Made by a program: the position numbers and the translations under genes
Source of the DNA: Blautia sp.
GTDB taxonomy: Bacteria; Bacillota; Clostridia; Lachnospirales; Lachnospiraceae
Direction of reading: 5' to 3'
NCBI GenBank assembly: GCA_029257805.1
Contig: JARIAR010000028.1
Location: 1-44,510 of the forward strand
DNA: 44,510 nucleotides
The notes under the pieces: model-generated
The model's input: the letters and a program-made list of their open reading frames with translations, nothing else
Told to the model about the DNA's origin: nothing
Database searches by the model: none
Shown here: positions 33,893-44,510 of the stretch, piece by piece
How positions within the stretch are numbered: the first letter of the stretch is position 1
Layout of the letters: each line of letters starts with the position of its first letter

Positions 33893-34480
33893 ATGGGAAA
33901 AATATTTTACATTATGGGAAAGAGCGCTTCCGGAAAGGACAGAATTTATTCTGAGCTTACCGGAAGAAAGGAGTTGAATTTAGAGAAACTGGTTCTTTAC
34001 ACAACAAGACCGATTCGTAGCGGTGAGGAAAACGGACGAGAATACTTTTTTGTGGATGGGAAAAAGTTAGAAGAAATAAAAGAAAAGAAATGCCTGATCG
34101 AATCAAGAGAGTATCATACGGTACATGGGATATGGACGTATTTTACTGCAGATGAAGGTCAGATTAATGTCAAAGATTTTGATTACCTGGGAATAGGAAC
34201 TTTGGAATCTTTCAGGAAGCTGAAAGATTATTATGGAAAAGATAAAGTATGTGCCATTTATGTAGAAGTGGAAGATGGGGAAAGACTTACACGGGCATTA
34301 CAGAGAGAAAAAATGCAGAAGAATCCCGGGTACGCAGAACTTTGTCGCCGTTTTCTTGCAGACCAGGAAGATTTTTCGGAAGAAAATATAAAAAAAGCAG
34401 GAATTGAGAAACGCTTTGAAAATATAGAATTGAATGAATGTGTGGAAGAAATAATAAAATATATAAAATCAATACAATAG
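33893..34480 (+). CDS. Guanylate-kinase-like protein with an unusual P-loop
   Basis: This 195-residue protein carries the guanylate kinase signature TTRPIRSGEENGREYFFV and the general GMK layout. The P-loop is GKSASGKDR, with Asp and Arg where canonical GMK has Ser-Thr (GKST). Guanylate kinase phosphorylates GMP to GDP. Here it sits where Bacillus has tmk, between the decarboxylase and holB genes. The changed P-loop could mean a different substrate or a slow enzyme. A normal gmk presumably exists elsewhere. No good ribosome-binding site is visible, and it probably relies on translation from the gene before. Confidence 0.75.
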   Translation: MGKIFYIMGKSASGKDRIYSELTGRKELNLEKLVLYTTRPIRSGEENGREYFFVDGKKLEEIKEKKCLIESREYHTVHGIWTYFTADEGQINVKDFDYLGIGTLESFRKLKDYYGKDKVCAIYVEVEDGERLTRALQREKMQKNPGYAELCRRFLADQEDFSEENIKKAGIEKRFENIELNECVEEIIKYIKSIQ

Positions 34481-34538
34481 GTAAAAAAAGTATGATATAA
34501 TGAGGCTGTATAGAAGAGTAAAAGAGAGGTGATTCTTT

Positions 34539-35528
34539 ATGATAGGTTTTCATGACATAATTGGACATGATGAAATTATACGTCATATGAAAAACGCAAT
34601 AAAAACAGGAAAGGTCGCCAATTCCTATATATTAACAGGCGAGCCGGGGGCTGGAAAAAAGCTTATGGCAGGTACATTTGCAATGACTCTGCAATGTGAG
34701 GCAGGAGGAGAAGAACCCTGCCAGAAATGTGATTCCTGTAAAAAGGCCATAGGTAAGAATCATCCCGATATTATTATGGTTTCTCATGAAAAACCAGGTG
34801 TGATCACCATTGATGAGATTCGGGATCAGGTTATTCATGATGTGGCAATCAAACCATACTGCAGCCCGTATAAAATTTATATTATTCCGGATGCTCATAT
34901 GATGAATCCACAGGCACAGAATGCACTGTTAAAAACCATAGAAGAACCGCCGGAATATGCAGTGATCATGCTTCTTACAAGCAATGTGGACGGTCTTCTT
35001 CCAACAATACTGTCCAGATGTGTGCGTTTGGATCTGAAAGTTGTAGATGACAGTCTTGTAAAAAAATATTTAATGGAACACTTACATATCCCGGATTATG
35101 AAGCCGAGATAGATGTATCTTTTGCACATGGAAGCATAGGAAAAGCCAAAGAAGCTGCAACATCTCAGGAATTTTCTGATATGACACAGAATGCCCTTCG
35201 TCTTTTGAAGTATGCCAATACAATGGAAGTATATGAATTGACGGATGCAATTCGGGAATTATCTACAGAAAAGCAGAATATAGGAGATTATCTTGATATT
35301 TTTCAATTTTGGTTCCGTGATGTACTGATGTTTAAAGCAACAAGGGAGATTGATAATCTCGTATTTAAGCAGGAAATAAATTTTATTAAAGAACAGGCAA
35401 GTGAGCGTTCTTATGAGAATCTGGAGAAAATTCTGGAGGCATTGGAAAAGACAAAAGTACGTCTGCGTGCTAATGTAAATCTGGAACTCGCACTGGAGCT
35501 TCTGTTCTTGACAATCAGGGAGAAATAG
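34539..35528 (+). CDS. holB: DNA polymerase III delta' subunit
   Basis: The delta' subunit is part of the clamp loader that puts the DnaN ring on DNA. The 329-residue protein has an AAA+ core with Walker A-like GEPGAGKK (Lys present, but no Ser/Thr after it). A four-Cys zinc module follows (C-x8-CQKCDSC). HPDIIMV, then IYIIPDAHMMNPQAQNALLKTIEEPP (Walker B and DEAH-like region) and LLPTILSRCVRLDL (the SRC motif) come next. A helical C-terminal domain ends it. AGAGGTGA precedes the ATG. It is followed by ricT after one base. Confidence 0.95.
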   Translation: MIGFHDIIGHDEIIRHMKNAIKTGKVANSYILTGEPGAGKKLMAGTFAMTLQCEAGGEEPCQKCDSCKKAIGKNHPDIIMVSHEKPGVITIDEIRDQVIHDVAIKPYCSPYKIYIIPDAHMMNPQAQNALLKTIEEPPEYAVIMLLTSNVDGLLPTILSRCVRLDLKVVDDSLVKKYLMEHLHIPDYEAEIDVSFAHGSIGKAKEAATSQEFSDMTQNALRLLKYANTMEVYELTDAIRELSTEKQNIGDYLDIFQFWFRDVLMFKATREIDNLVFKQEINFIKEQASERSYENLEKILEALEKTKVRLRANVNLELALELLFLTIREK

Positions 35529-35529
35529 A

Positions 35530-36408
35530 ATGACAAAAGTAGTAGGCGTAAGATTTCGAAACGTTGGGAAGATATATTATTTTGATCCAAAAGAATATGA
35601 TATTCAGGAAGGGGATCATGTAATTGTAGAGACAGCGCGAGGCGTGGAATATGGAAGAGTTGTGCTGACTCCCAGAAATATCAAGGAAGAGGATGTTGTG
35701 CATCCTTTGAAAGAAGTGCTTCGTGTAGCAACACCGGAAGATGAAGAAAAAGAGCAGCAGAATCGTCTGAAAGAACGGGAAGCATTTAAAATATGCCAGA
35801 AAAAAATAAGAGAACATAATCTGGATATGAAACTTATTGATGCAGAGTATACCTTTGATAACAATAAGGTTTTATTCTATTTTACAGCAGATGGAAGAAT
35901 TGATTTCCGTCAGCTTGTAAAAGATCTGGCTGCAATTTTTAAAACCAGAATAGAACTTCGTCAGATTGGAGTAAGAGACGAGACAAAGATACTGGGAGGT
36001 ATTGGTATTTGTGGAAGATGTTTATGTTGTCATACGTATCTTTCTGAGTTTGCCCCGGTGTCTATCAAAATGGCAAAAGAGCAGAACCTTTCTTTAAATC
36101 AGACAAAGATTTCCGGAGTATGCGGAAGACTGATGTGCTGCTTGAAAAATGAGCAGGAAACATATGAAGAATTAAATAAAAAGCTTCCGGGTCTAGGAGA
36201 TACCGTAACAACGCCGGAAGGTCTTCAGGGAACTGTACAAAGTGTAAATGTTTTGCGTCAGCTTGTAAAAGTTGTAGTAGAAGTAAATGATGAAAAAGAA
36301 ATCAGGGAATTCCCTGTAAGCGAACTGAAATTTCGTCCAAGAAAAAAGAAGGTAAAGATTTCTGAGCAGGAATTAAAGGAGCTTGAAGGACTTGAAGATA
36401 ACAAGTGA
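35530..36408 (+). CDS. ricT: RicT-like PSP1-domain protein
   Basis: The 292-residue protein belongs to the PSP1/YaaT family. In Bacillus, RicT works with RicA and RicF in an Fe-S complex that helps RNase Y mature mRNAs and affects development. Here the PSP1 domain begins at the N-terminus (VVGVRFRNVGKIYYFDPKEY). Conserved Cys clusters GRCLCCHTYL and GRLMCC are present, as in the Fe-S-binding form. The gene follows holB directly, the conserved arrangement. ricA and ricF are not in the window. Confidence 0.92.
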   Translation: MTKVVGVRFRNVGKIYYFDPKEYDIQEGDHVIVETARGVEYGRVVLTPRNIKEEDVVHPLKEVLRVATPEDEEKEQQNRLKEREAFKICQKKIREHNLDMKLIDAEYTFDNNKVLFYFTADGRIDFRQLVKDLAAIFKTRIELRQIGVRDETKILGGIGICGRCLCCHTYLSEFAPVSIKMAKEQNLSLNQTKISGVCGRLMCCLKNEQETYEELNKKLPGLGDTVTTPEGLQGTVQSVNVLRQLVKVVVEVNDEKEIREFPVSELKFRPRKKKVKISEQELKELEGLEDNK

Positions 36409-37138
36409 TCTGGTGAAAGAAAACGAAAGAGCAGATGATCTGCAAAATGGATGTTATATTATCCAGGATCCTGAAAAATTCTGTTTTGGGATGGATGCCG
36501 TTCTTCTTTCCGGATTTTCGAAAATAAAAAAAGAAGAAAGTGTTCTTGACATGGGAACAGGAACAGGGATCATACCAATCCTTCTTTCTTCTAAAAGTCA
36601 GGGAAAGAATTTTGTGGGGCTGGAAATTCAGGAAGAATGTGCGGAAATGGCCCAGAGAAGCGTAGCGTTTAATCATTTGAATCATAAAGTTCAGATTGTG
36701 CAGGGAGATATTAAAGAGGCTGCTGATATATTTGGAGCAGCTTCTTTTCATGTGGTGACATGTAATCCTCCATATATGATCGGACAGCATGGGATTACCA
36801 ATCCTTATATGCCCAAAGCGATTGCACGTCACGAAATTCTCTGTACCCTTGAAGATGTAATAAGTCAGGCATCAAAAGTTTTAAAGGATAAGGGAAGATT
36901 TTATATGGTTCACAGGCCTTTTCGGCTGCCGGAGATTATAAACATAATGTCAAAATATAAACTGGAGCCAAAGCGCATGCGGCTTGTATATCCGTACATA
37001 GACAGAGAACCCAATATGGTTCTGATAGAGGGGTTGAAAGGCGGAAATGCCAGAATAACAGTAGAACCACCCCTCATTGTTTATGAGAAGCCGGGTGTGT
37101 ATACAAGAGAAATTCTGGAAATATACGGGATGGTGTGA
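36392..37138 (+). CDS. tRNA1(Val) (adenine37-N6)-methyltransferase-like (YabB/TrmN6)
   Basis: The protein, about 248 residues, is a SAM-dependent N6-adenine methyltransferase. Motif I is VLDMGTGTGIIPILL, and the catalytic motif IV is VTCNPPYM (NPPY class). Its place between ricT and rsmI matches yabB of Bacillus. No ATG is available near the start. TTG at 36383 or 36392 could be used; I chose the second because AAAGGAG is too close to the first. Either start overlaps the end of ricT, which suggests coupled translation. The exact target tRNA is inferred from family. Confidence 0.85.
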   Translation: MKITSDLVKENERADDLQNGCYIIQDPEKFCFGMDAVLLSGFSKIKKEESVLDMGTGTGIIPILLSSKSQGKNFVGLEIQEECAEMAQRSVAFNHLNHKVQIVQGDIKEAADIFGAASFHVVTCNPPYMIGQHGITNPYMPKAIARHEILCTLEDVISQASKVLKDKGRFYMVHRPFRLPEIINIMSKYKLEPKRMRLVYPYIDREPNMVLIEGLKGGNARITVEPPLIVYEKPGVYTREILEIYGMV

Positions 37139-37140
37139 AT

Positions 37141-40100
<2,960 letters not shown>

Positions 40101-40115
40101 TCAGGAGAATAGAGA

Positions 40116-42641
40116 ATGGAAGAAAATATTTTTGACAAAGTCCATGAGGTGGATTTGGAAAAAACAATGAAAGACTCTTACATTGACTATGCAATGAGCG
40201 TTATTGCCTCTCGTGCATTGCCGGATGTAAGAGATGGTTTAAAACCTGTACAGAGACGTGTTCTGTATTCCATGATAGAGTTAAATAACGGACCGGATAA
40301 ACCACATCGTAAATGTGCACGTATCGTGGGTGATACAATGGGTAAGTATCACCCTCATGGTGACAGTTCTATTTATGGAGCGCTTGTCAATATGGCGCAG
40401 GAATGGTCTACAAGGTATCCTCTTGTAGATGGTCATGGAAACTTTGGATCTGTAGATGGAGACGGGGCAGCTGCCATGCGATATACAGAGGCTCGCCTCA
40501 GCAAGATCTCCATGGAAATGCTTGCGGATATCAATAAGGATACCGTTGATTTTCAGCCAAACTTTGATGAAACGGAAAGAGAACCGGCTGTGCTTCCGTC
40601 ACGTTATCCCAATTTACTTGTAAATGGTACATCCGGTATTGCAGTAGGAATGGCAACCAATATCCCTCCGCATAATTTGAGAGAAGTGATCGAAGCGGTT
40701 GTAAAGATCATTGATAACATTATAGAAGAAGACAGGGAAACAACAATAGAAGAGTTGCTTGATATTGTAAAGGGACCGGATTTTCCTACAGGAGCAACGA
40801 TTCTTGGAAGAAAAGGAATTGAAGAAGCATATCGTACAGGAAGAGGAAAAATCCGTGTACGTGCAGTGACAAATATTGAAACATTGCCGAATGGAAAATC
40901 AAGAATCGTGGTAACGGAACTTCCGTATCTTGTAAATAAAGCAAGATTGATCAGTAAAATCGCAGAGCTTGTACGGGATAAGAAAATTGACGGAATAGTA
41001 GATCTGAATGATCATTCCAGCCGTGAAGGAATGCGTATCTGTATTGACCTGCGTAAAGACGCAAATGCAAACGTAGTATTGAATCAGTTATATAAACATA
41101 CTCAGCTTCAGGATACATTTGGCGTGATCATGCTTTCTCTTGTTCCAAAGAGTGGAAGTCTTGAACCAAAAATCTTAAATCTTCAGGAAATGCTGAATTA
41201 TTATCTGGCACATCAGGAAGATGTTGTAACAAGAAGAACACAGTATGATCTGAATAAAGCAAAAGAAAGAGCACATATTTTACAGGGCTTATTAAAAGCA
41301 CTTGATAATATAGACGAAGTCATTCGTATTATTCGCGGTTCACAAAATGTGCAGATTGCAAAGAAAGAACTTATTGAAACGTTTGAACTGACAGAAGTGC
41401 AGGCTCAGGCTATTGTGGATATGCGTCTTCGTGCTCTTACAGGTTTGGAAAGAGAAAAGCTGGAAGCAGAGTTTGAAGAACTGATGGAAAAAATACGAAA
41501 ATATGAAGCAATCCTTTCTGACAGAACATTGCTTCTTCGTGTTATCCGTAAAGAAATTCTGGAAATTGCTGAAAAGTACGGAGATGACAGAAAAACTTCT
41601 ATAGGATATGATGTGTATGATATTTCTACAGAAGATTTGATCCCGAAAGAAAATACAGTGATAGCCATGACAAAATTGGGATATATCAAACGTATGACAG
41701 TTGATAACTTCCGAAGCCAGAACAGAGGCGGACGAGGAATCAAAGGAATGCAGACTCTGGAAGATGATTTTATTGAAGAGCTTCTGATGACAACAACGCA
41801 TCATTATCTGATGTTCTTTACAAATACAGGAAGAGTATACCGTTTGAAGGCATATGAAATTCCGGAAGCCGGAAGAACAGCAAGAGGAACTGCAATTATA
41901 AATCTCTTGCAGCTTATGCCGGGAGAAAGAATCACTTCTGTAATACCAATTAGTAACTTTGAAGAAGGTCATTATTTAATGATGGCCACAAAGAAAGGTC
42001 TTGTGAAAAAAACTCCGATACAGGATTATGCAAACGTGCGTAAAACAGGCCTTGCAGCTATTATTCTGAGAGATGATGATGAATTAATAGAAGTAAAAGC
42101 AACGGATAATAAAAAAGATATCATTCTTGTTACAAAAGATGGCCAGTGCATCCGCTTCAAAGAAACAGATGTAAGAAGTACAGGAAGAAATTCTATGGGT
42201 GTACGTGGGATGAATCTTTGTGACGGTGATGAAGTTGTTGCAATGCAGTTGAATTCACAGGGATATTATCTTCTTGTTGTTTCTGAAAATGGAATGGGAA
42301 AAAGGACATGCATTAGCGAATTTACCTGCCAGAACAGAGGTGGAAAAGGCGTAAAATGCTATAAGATTACAGAAAAAACAGGAAATGTTGTAGGAGCAAA
42401 AGCAGTAAACGAAGAGAATGAAATTATGATCATTACAACAGAAGGCATTATAATAAGACTGCAGTGCTCAGATATTTCAATTCTGGGAAGAATTACATCC
42501 GGTGTGAAATTGATGAATCTTACAGATGGAATTACAGTTGCAAGTGTAGCCAAAGTAAGAGAAAAAGAAGAGGAAAAACAAGAAGGGGAGCAAATAAACG
42601 AAGAAAATCTTCAAGATGACACTGAAGGGGAAACGAAATAG
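40116..42641 (+). CDS. gyrA: DNA gyrase subunit A
   Basis: GyrA cuts and rejoins DNA and wraps it. It has the normal length of 841 residues. The breakage-reunion domain has [18 protein letters not shown], the quinolone-site region [13 protein letters not shown] (Ser at the Escherichia coli 83 position, Gly at the 87 position) and the catalytic Tyr in [12 protein letters not shown]. In the C-terminal beta-pinwheel the GyrA box reads QNRGGRG, and a second near copy QNRGGKG occurs later. The tail is acidic and rich in E and Q. AGGAGAA precedes the ATG. It is cotranscribed with gyrB. Confidence 0.98.
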   Translation: MEENIFDKVHEVDLEKTMKDSYIDYAMSVIASRALPDVRDGLKPVQRRVLYSMIELNNGPDKPHRKCARIVGDTMGKYHPHGDSSIYGALVNMAQEWSTRYPLVDGHGNFGSVDGDGAAAMRYTEARLSKISMEMLADINKDTVDFQPNFDETEREPAVLPSRYPNLLVNGTSGIAVGMATNIPPHNLREVIEAVVKIIDNIIEEDRETTIEELLDIVKGPDFPTGATILGRKGIEEAYRTGRGKIRVRAVTNIETLPNGKSRIVVTELPYLVNKARLISKIAELVRDKKIDGIVDLNDHSSREGMRICIDLRKDANANVVLNQLYKHTQLQDTFGVIMLSLVPKSGSLEPKILNLQEMLNYYLAHQEDVVTRRTQYDLNKAKERAHILQGLLKALDNIDEVIRIIRGSQNVQIAKKELIETFELTEVQAQAIVDMRLRALTGLEREKLEAEFEELMEKIRKYEAILSDRTLLLRVIRKEILEIAEKYGDDRKTSIGYDVYDISTEDLIPKENTVIAMTKLGYIKRMTVDNFRSQNRGGRGIKGMQTLEDDFIEELLMTTTHHYLMFFTNTGRVYRLKAYEIPEAGRTARGTAIINLLQLMPGERITSVIPISNFEEGHYLMMATKKGLVKKTPIQDYANVRKTGLAAIILRDDDELIEVKATDNKKDIILVTKDGQCIRFKETDVRSTGRNSMGVRGMNLCDGDEVVAMQLNSQGYYLLVVSENGMGKRTCISEFTCQNRGGKGVKCYKITEKTGNVVGAKAVNEENEIMIITTEGIIIRLQCSDISILGRITSGVKLMNLTDGITVASVAKVREKEEEKQEGEQINEENLQDDTEGETK

Positions 42642-42643
42642 TC

Positions 42644-43270
42644 ATGACAACAAAGAAAAAAGGTAGAAATGGAAGTAGAAGCGGAAAAAGAAGAAGGCGT
42701 AATGCCAGACGCAATCAGAATTATATGATTGGCGGAGCTGTAGTTCTGTTTGTTTTCATACTGATTATAATAGGAGTCAAAGGCTGCGGAGGAAAGCACC
42801 GTTCACCGGAAGGTGTTGTAGAAGCACTTGTGAAAGCCGGTGTTGATGGGAAAGAAAGAAGTATGAAAAAATGTTATGATGTAGGGGAAAAACTACCAGA
42901 AGGTCTGCAGGCTGAAATTGATGCTACCATAAAATACTATAAAGCACATAAAGTAAGTAAACTTAAACTGGAAGAATGTGAAGTACTTTCCCAAAACAAA
43001 GATTATACCTATGTGTATATAAGATATAATCTCGTTTTGGAAAATGAACAGGAATACCCATGTATAACTACTTACATGGTAAAGGAGAAAGACAAAAAAT
43101 ATTATGTTTTTGCACCTTCAGAAATAACAAAAGAAATGAGCGAAGCAGCAGCTTCTGCATATGCAAAATTCATGACAACAGAAACATATAAGAATTATAT
43201 AAAGGCTTATGATACGTTTATTAAGAAGAATCCGGGATACGAAGAAAAGATTGCCGGGAAAACAGCCTGA
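42644..43270 (+). CDS. Membrane-anchored protein with basic N-terminus, function unknown
   Basis: The 208-residue protein starts with a very basic region (residues 1-26, mainly K, R, N, G and S). One membrane helix follows (about 28-45), then a CGG just after it and an outside domain of about 150 residues with alternating strands and helices. The layout hints at an NTF2-like or DUF4878-like fold, but I do not recognise the family. It starts two bases after gyrA and has only a weak ribosome-binding site, so translation is probably coupled to gyrA. Confidence 0.75.
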   Translation: MTTKKKGRNGSRSGKRRRRNARRNQNYMIGGAVVLFVFILIIIGVKGCGGKHRSPEGVVEALVKAGVDGKERSMKKCYDVGEKLPEGLQAEIDATIKYYKAHKVSKLKLEECEVLSQNKDYTYVYIRYNLVLENEQEYPCITTYMVKEKDKKYYVFAPSEITKEMSEAAASAYAKFMTTETYKNYIKAYDTFIKKNPGYEEKIAGKTA

Positions 43271-43287
43271 ATAAGGGAGGCAAAAAT

Positions 43288-44004
43288 ATGAAAAGAATTC
43301 TTCTTATGGTATTAAAAAATTTCTTTTTTGTTCCATATGGATGGTTTAAGCTATGCTGGTATGCGTCTCATGTCGAAAAATATACAGAAGAAGAAAGATA
43401 CAAGGTATTAAAGCTTATTGACAGAAGAGCAATCTGGGGAGGTAATCTTCAGATAGAAGCTCATGGTGTGGAAAATATACCGAAAGAAAATGGGTTTATG
43501 TTTTTTCCAAATCACCAGGGGTTATTTGATGTTTTGGCTATTATTCATGTGTGCCCGGTTCCTTTTTCTGTTGTTGCAAAAAAAGAAGTAAAAGATATTC
43601 CGTTTTTAAAACAGGTTTTTGCATGTATGAAAGCGTATATCATAGACAGAGAAGATATTAAACAGTCTATGCAGGTGATTTTAAATGTAACAAAAGAAGT
43701 GAAATCAGGACGAAACTATTTGATCTTTCCAGAGGGAACAAGAAGTAAAAATGGAAATCATCCTCAGGAATTTAAAGGTGGAAGCTTTAAAGCTGCAACA
43801 AAGTCCAAGTGCCCGATCGTTCCGGTGGCGTTGGTAGATTCATATAAAGCCTTTGATACAGGATCTATTGAAAAGTTAACAGTGCAGGTTCATTTTCTTC
43901 CTCCGTTATATTATGAAGAATATAAAGATATGAAAACAACAGAAATAGCGGGAGAAGTAAAGAAACGAGTAGAAGAAACCATACGTTTATATGCAAATGA
44001 CTGA
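43288..44004 (+). CDS. 1-acyl-sn-glycerol-3-phosphate acyltransferase (PlsC-like)
   Basis: The 238-residue protein is of the lysophospholipid acyltransferase family, which makes phosphatidic acid on the membrane's inner face. The catalytic HX4D motif is in NHQGLFD, the substrate-binding motif is FPEGTRSKNG, and a hydrophobic N-terminus may sit in the membrane. GGGAGG lies eight bases before the ATG. It is the last gene of the gyrB-gyrA-membrane protein-plsC run, 17 bases after its neighbour. Confidence 0.92.
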   Translation: MKRILLMVLKNFFFVPYGWFKLCWYASHVEKYTEEERYKVLKLIDRRAIWGGNLQIEAHGVENIPKENGFMFFPNHQGLFDVLAIIHVCPVPFSVVAKKEVKDIPFLKQVFACMKAYIIDREDIKQSMQVILNVTKEVKSGRNYLIFPEGTRSKNGNHPQEFKGGSFKAATKSKCPIVPVALVDSYKAFDTGSIEKLTVQVHFLPPLYYEEYKDMKTTEIAGEVKKRVEETIRLYAND

Positions 44005-44062
44005 AGAAATCAGGTGGTTTCTTAAAAATATTAAGGAAAAACTAAAAAAACTTGAAAAATAT

Positions 44063-44094
44063 AAAAAAACCCGTTGACAAGACGGGTTTTTTTA
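44063..44094 (+). terminator. Terminator of the gyrBA-plsC run
   Basis: A-run, ACCCGT and ACGGGT pair around the loop TGACAAG, and seven T follow. The loop contains the -35 of the next promoter. Confidence 0.88.
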
Positions 44095-44102
44095 TATATA
44101 AT
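44074..44102 (+). promoter_or_regulatory. tRNA-Ser promoter, overlapping the terminator
   Basis: Perfect TTGACA (44074-44079) and perfect TATAAT (44097-44102) are separated by 17 bases. The -35 is in the terminator loop and the T-tract is the spacer. Confidence 0.85.
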
Positions 44103-44166
44103 CATTAATGCGCTTCAAGAAAAAAGCGTATTCGAATTTCATAAAGAATATATAAGTTCGGAGTCT

Positions 44167-44254
44167 GGAGAAGTACTCAAGAGGCCGAAGAGGTGCCCCT
44201 GCTAAGGGTATAGGTCGCTAACGCGGCGCGAGGGTTCAAATCCCTCCTTCTCCG
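44167..44254 (+). tRNA. tRNA-Ser (anticodon GCT)
   Basis: Acceptor GGAGAAG pairs with CTTCTCC, with discriminator G. The anticodon stem TGCCC/GGGTA has loop CTGCTAA (anticodon GCT, reading AGC and AGU). A long variable arm (TAGGTCGC...GCGGCGC region) is typical of tRNA-Ser, and the T arm is GAGGG/CCCTC with loop TTCAAAT. No CCA is encoded, so it must be added. It lies directly ahead of the rRNA promoters. Confidence 0.96.
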
Positions 44255-44296
44255 TTTTTGTTTTAAAAAATAAAACAAAAAAATGAAAAAAAGTAG

Positions 44297-44325
44297 TTGA
44301 CAAATGACGAAAGTCATGATAGACT
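44297..44325 (+). promoter_or_regulatory. rRNA operon promoter P1
   Basis: Perfect TTGACA and TAGACT are spaced by 17 bases. The spacer contains the dyad ATGAC-GAAA-GTCAT. Confidence 0.8.
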
Positions 44326-44393
44326 AAACAAGTTGCTGGCGAGAGCCGACAACAACACATCGAAAAAACTTCAAAAAAACTTGAAAAAAGTTC

Positions 44394-44422
44394 TTGACAA
44401 GATAAAAACGATGTGATAAAAT
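44394..44422 (+). promoter_or_regulatory. rRNA operon promoter P2
   Basis: Perfect TTGACA and TAAAAT are spaced by 17 bases, 97 bases downstream of P1. Tandem near-consensus promoters of this kind are the rule for rRNA operons. Confidence 0.85.
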
Positions 44423-44428
44423 AAATGA

Positions 44429-44510
44429 GCTGTCGAAAACGACAGAAACCTTGATAACTAAACAGTGAAACACATACGATTCTCGAAAATTCTTTACATT
44501 TCAAAAGAGA
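44429..44510 (+). other. rRNA operon leader
   Basis: After P2 comes a CTGTCG-AAAA-CGACAG hairpin (44430-44445), then CTTGATAACTAAACAGTG, which resembles leader and processing sequences upstream of clostridial 16S genes. The window ends in AAAAGAGA, which could be the first bases of 16S rRNA (AGAGAGTTTGATC...). The gene itself is outside, so this is inferred. Confidence 0.65.

Noticed and set aside
41340..41972. Minus-strand 210-residue ORF opposite gyrA
   Set aside because: It is an antisense shadow of gyrA with no start signals.
44202..44504. Minus-strand 100-residue ORF at the right edge
   Set aside because: It is antisense to tRNA-Ser and the rRNA promoters, which explain the sequence.

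Overview
The window looks like the replication-origin region of a low-GC Gram-positive chromosome of the class Clostridia, most likely family Lachnospiraceae. The reasons are the AT-rich composition, the order rpmH-oriC-dnaA-dnaN-S4 protein-recF, exact ParB-binding parS sites beside parAB, the DUF3881-like and DUF4446-like proteins flanking serS, and a SAM-I riboswitch on metK. The organism call is an inference from gene content and family recognition; no search was run.

Left arm (about 1-13,640): almost everything is on the minus strand, pointing away from the origin. From the origin outward come rpmH, rnpA, yidD, yidC, jag, mnmE, mnmG, rsmG, parA, parB, a DUF4446-like membrane protein, serS, a DUF3881-like protein and tRNA-Arg(CCU). 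These cover ribosome and tRNA maturation, membrane protein insertion and chromosome segregation. The only left-arm gene facing the fork is a signal-anchored alpha/beta hydrolase at 5053-6003, which sits among three perfect parS sites.

Origin (about 13,800-15,866): a bipartite oriC, with clusters of DnaA boxes before and after dnaA and AT-rich stretches beside them.

Right arm (about 15,867-44,004): nearly all plus strand. dnaN, the S4 protein and recF are followed by a large TPR/acidic/P-loop protein and rsmA, not by gyrB. Next come a small secreted DUF1002-like protein, a small alarmone synthetase (the only minus-strand gene here), an S1-domain protein, a CBS/DRTGG/DHH pyrophosphatase, a flavin reductase-like protein with a lysine-rich tail, a shikimate-kinase-like protein, murA, riboswitch-controlled metK and a two-component system. 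Then follows an operon comparable to the Bacillus yaaO-tmk-holB-ricT-rsmI region: PLP decarboxylase, divergent guanylate kinase, holB, ricT, a tRNA methyltransferase and rsmI. gyrB and gyrA follow about 20 kb from recF, then a membrane-anchored protein and a PlsC-type acyltransferase.

Right edge (44,063-44,510): a terminator whose loop doubles as the -35 of the tRNA-Ser(GCU) promoter, then two strong tandem promoters and the leader of an rRNA operon whose 16S gene should begin at or just past the window end.

The window is mainly core genome. I saw no insertion sequence, prophage or CRISPR array. The best candidates for undescribed biology are the TPR/AAA-like protein after recF, a nested inverted repeat between jag and mnmE, a hairpin plus possible leader peptide and 43-residue ORF after rsmA, a possible small RNA near 22,740-22,842, a perfect palindrome inside the S1-gene promoter, and the overlapping terminator/promoter before tRNA-Ser.
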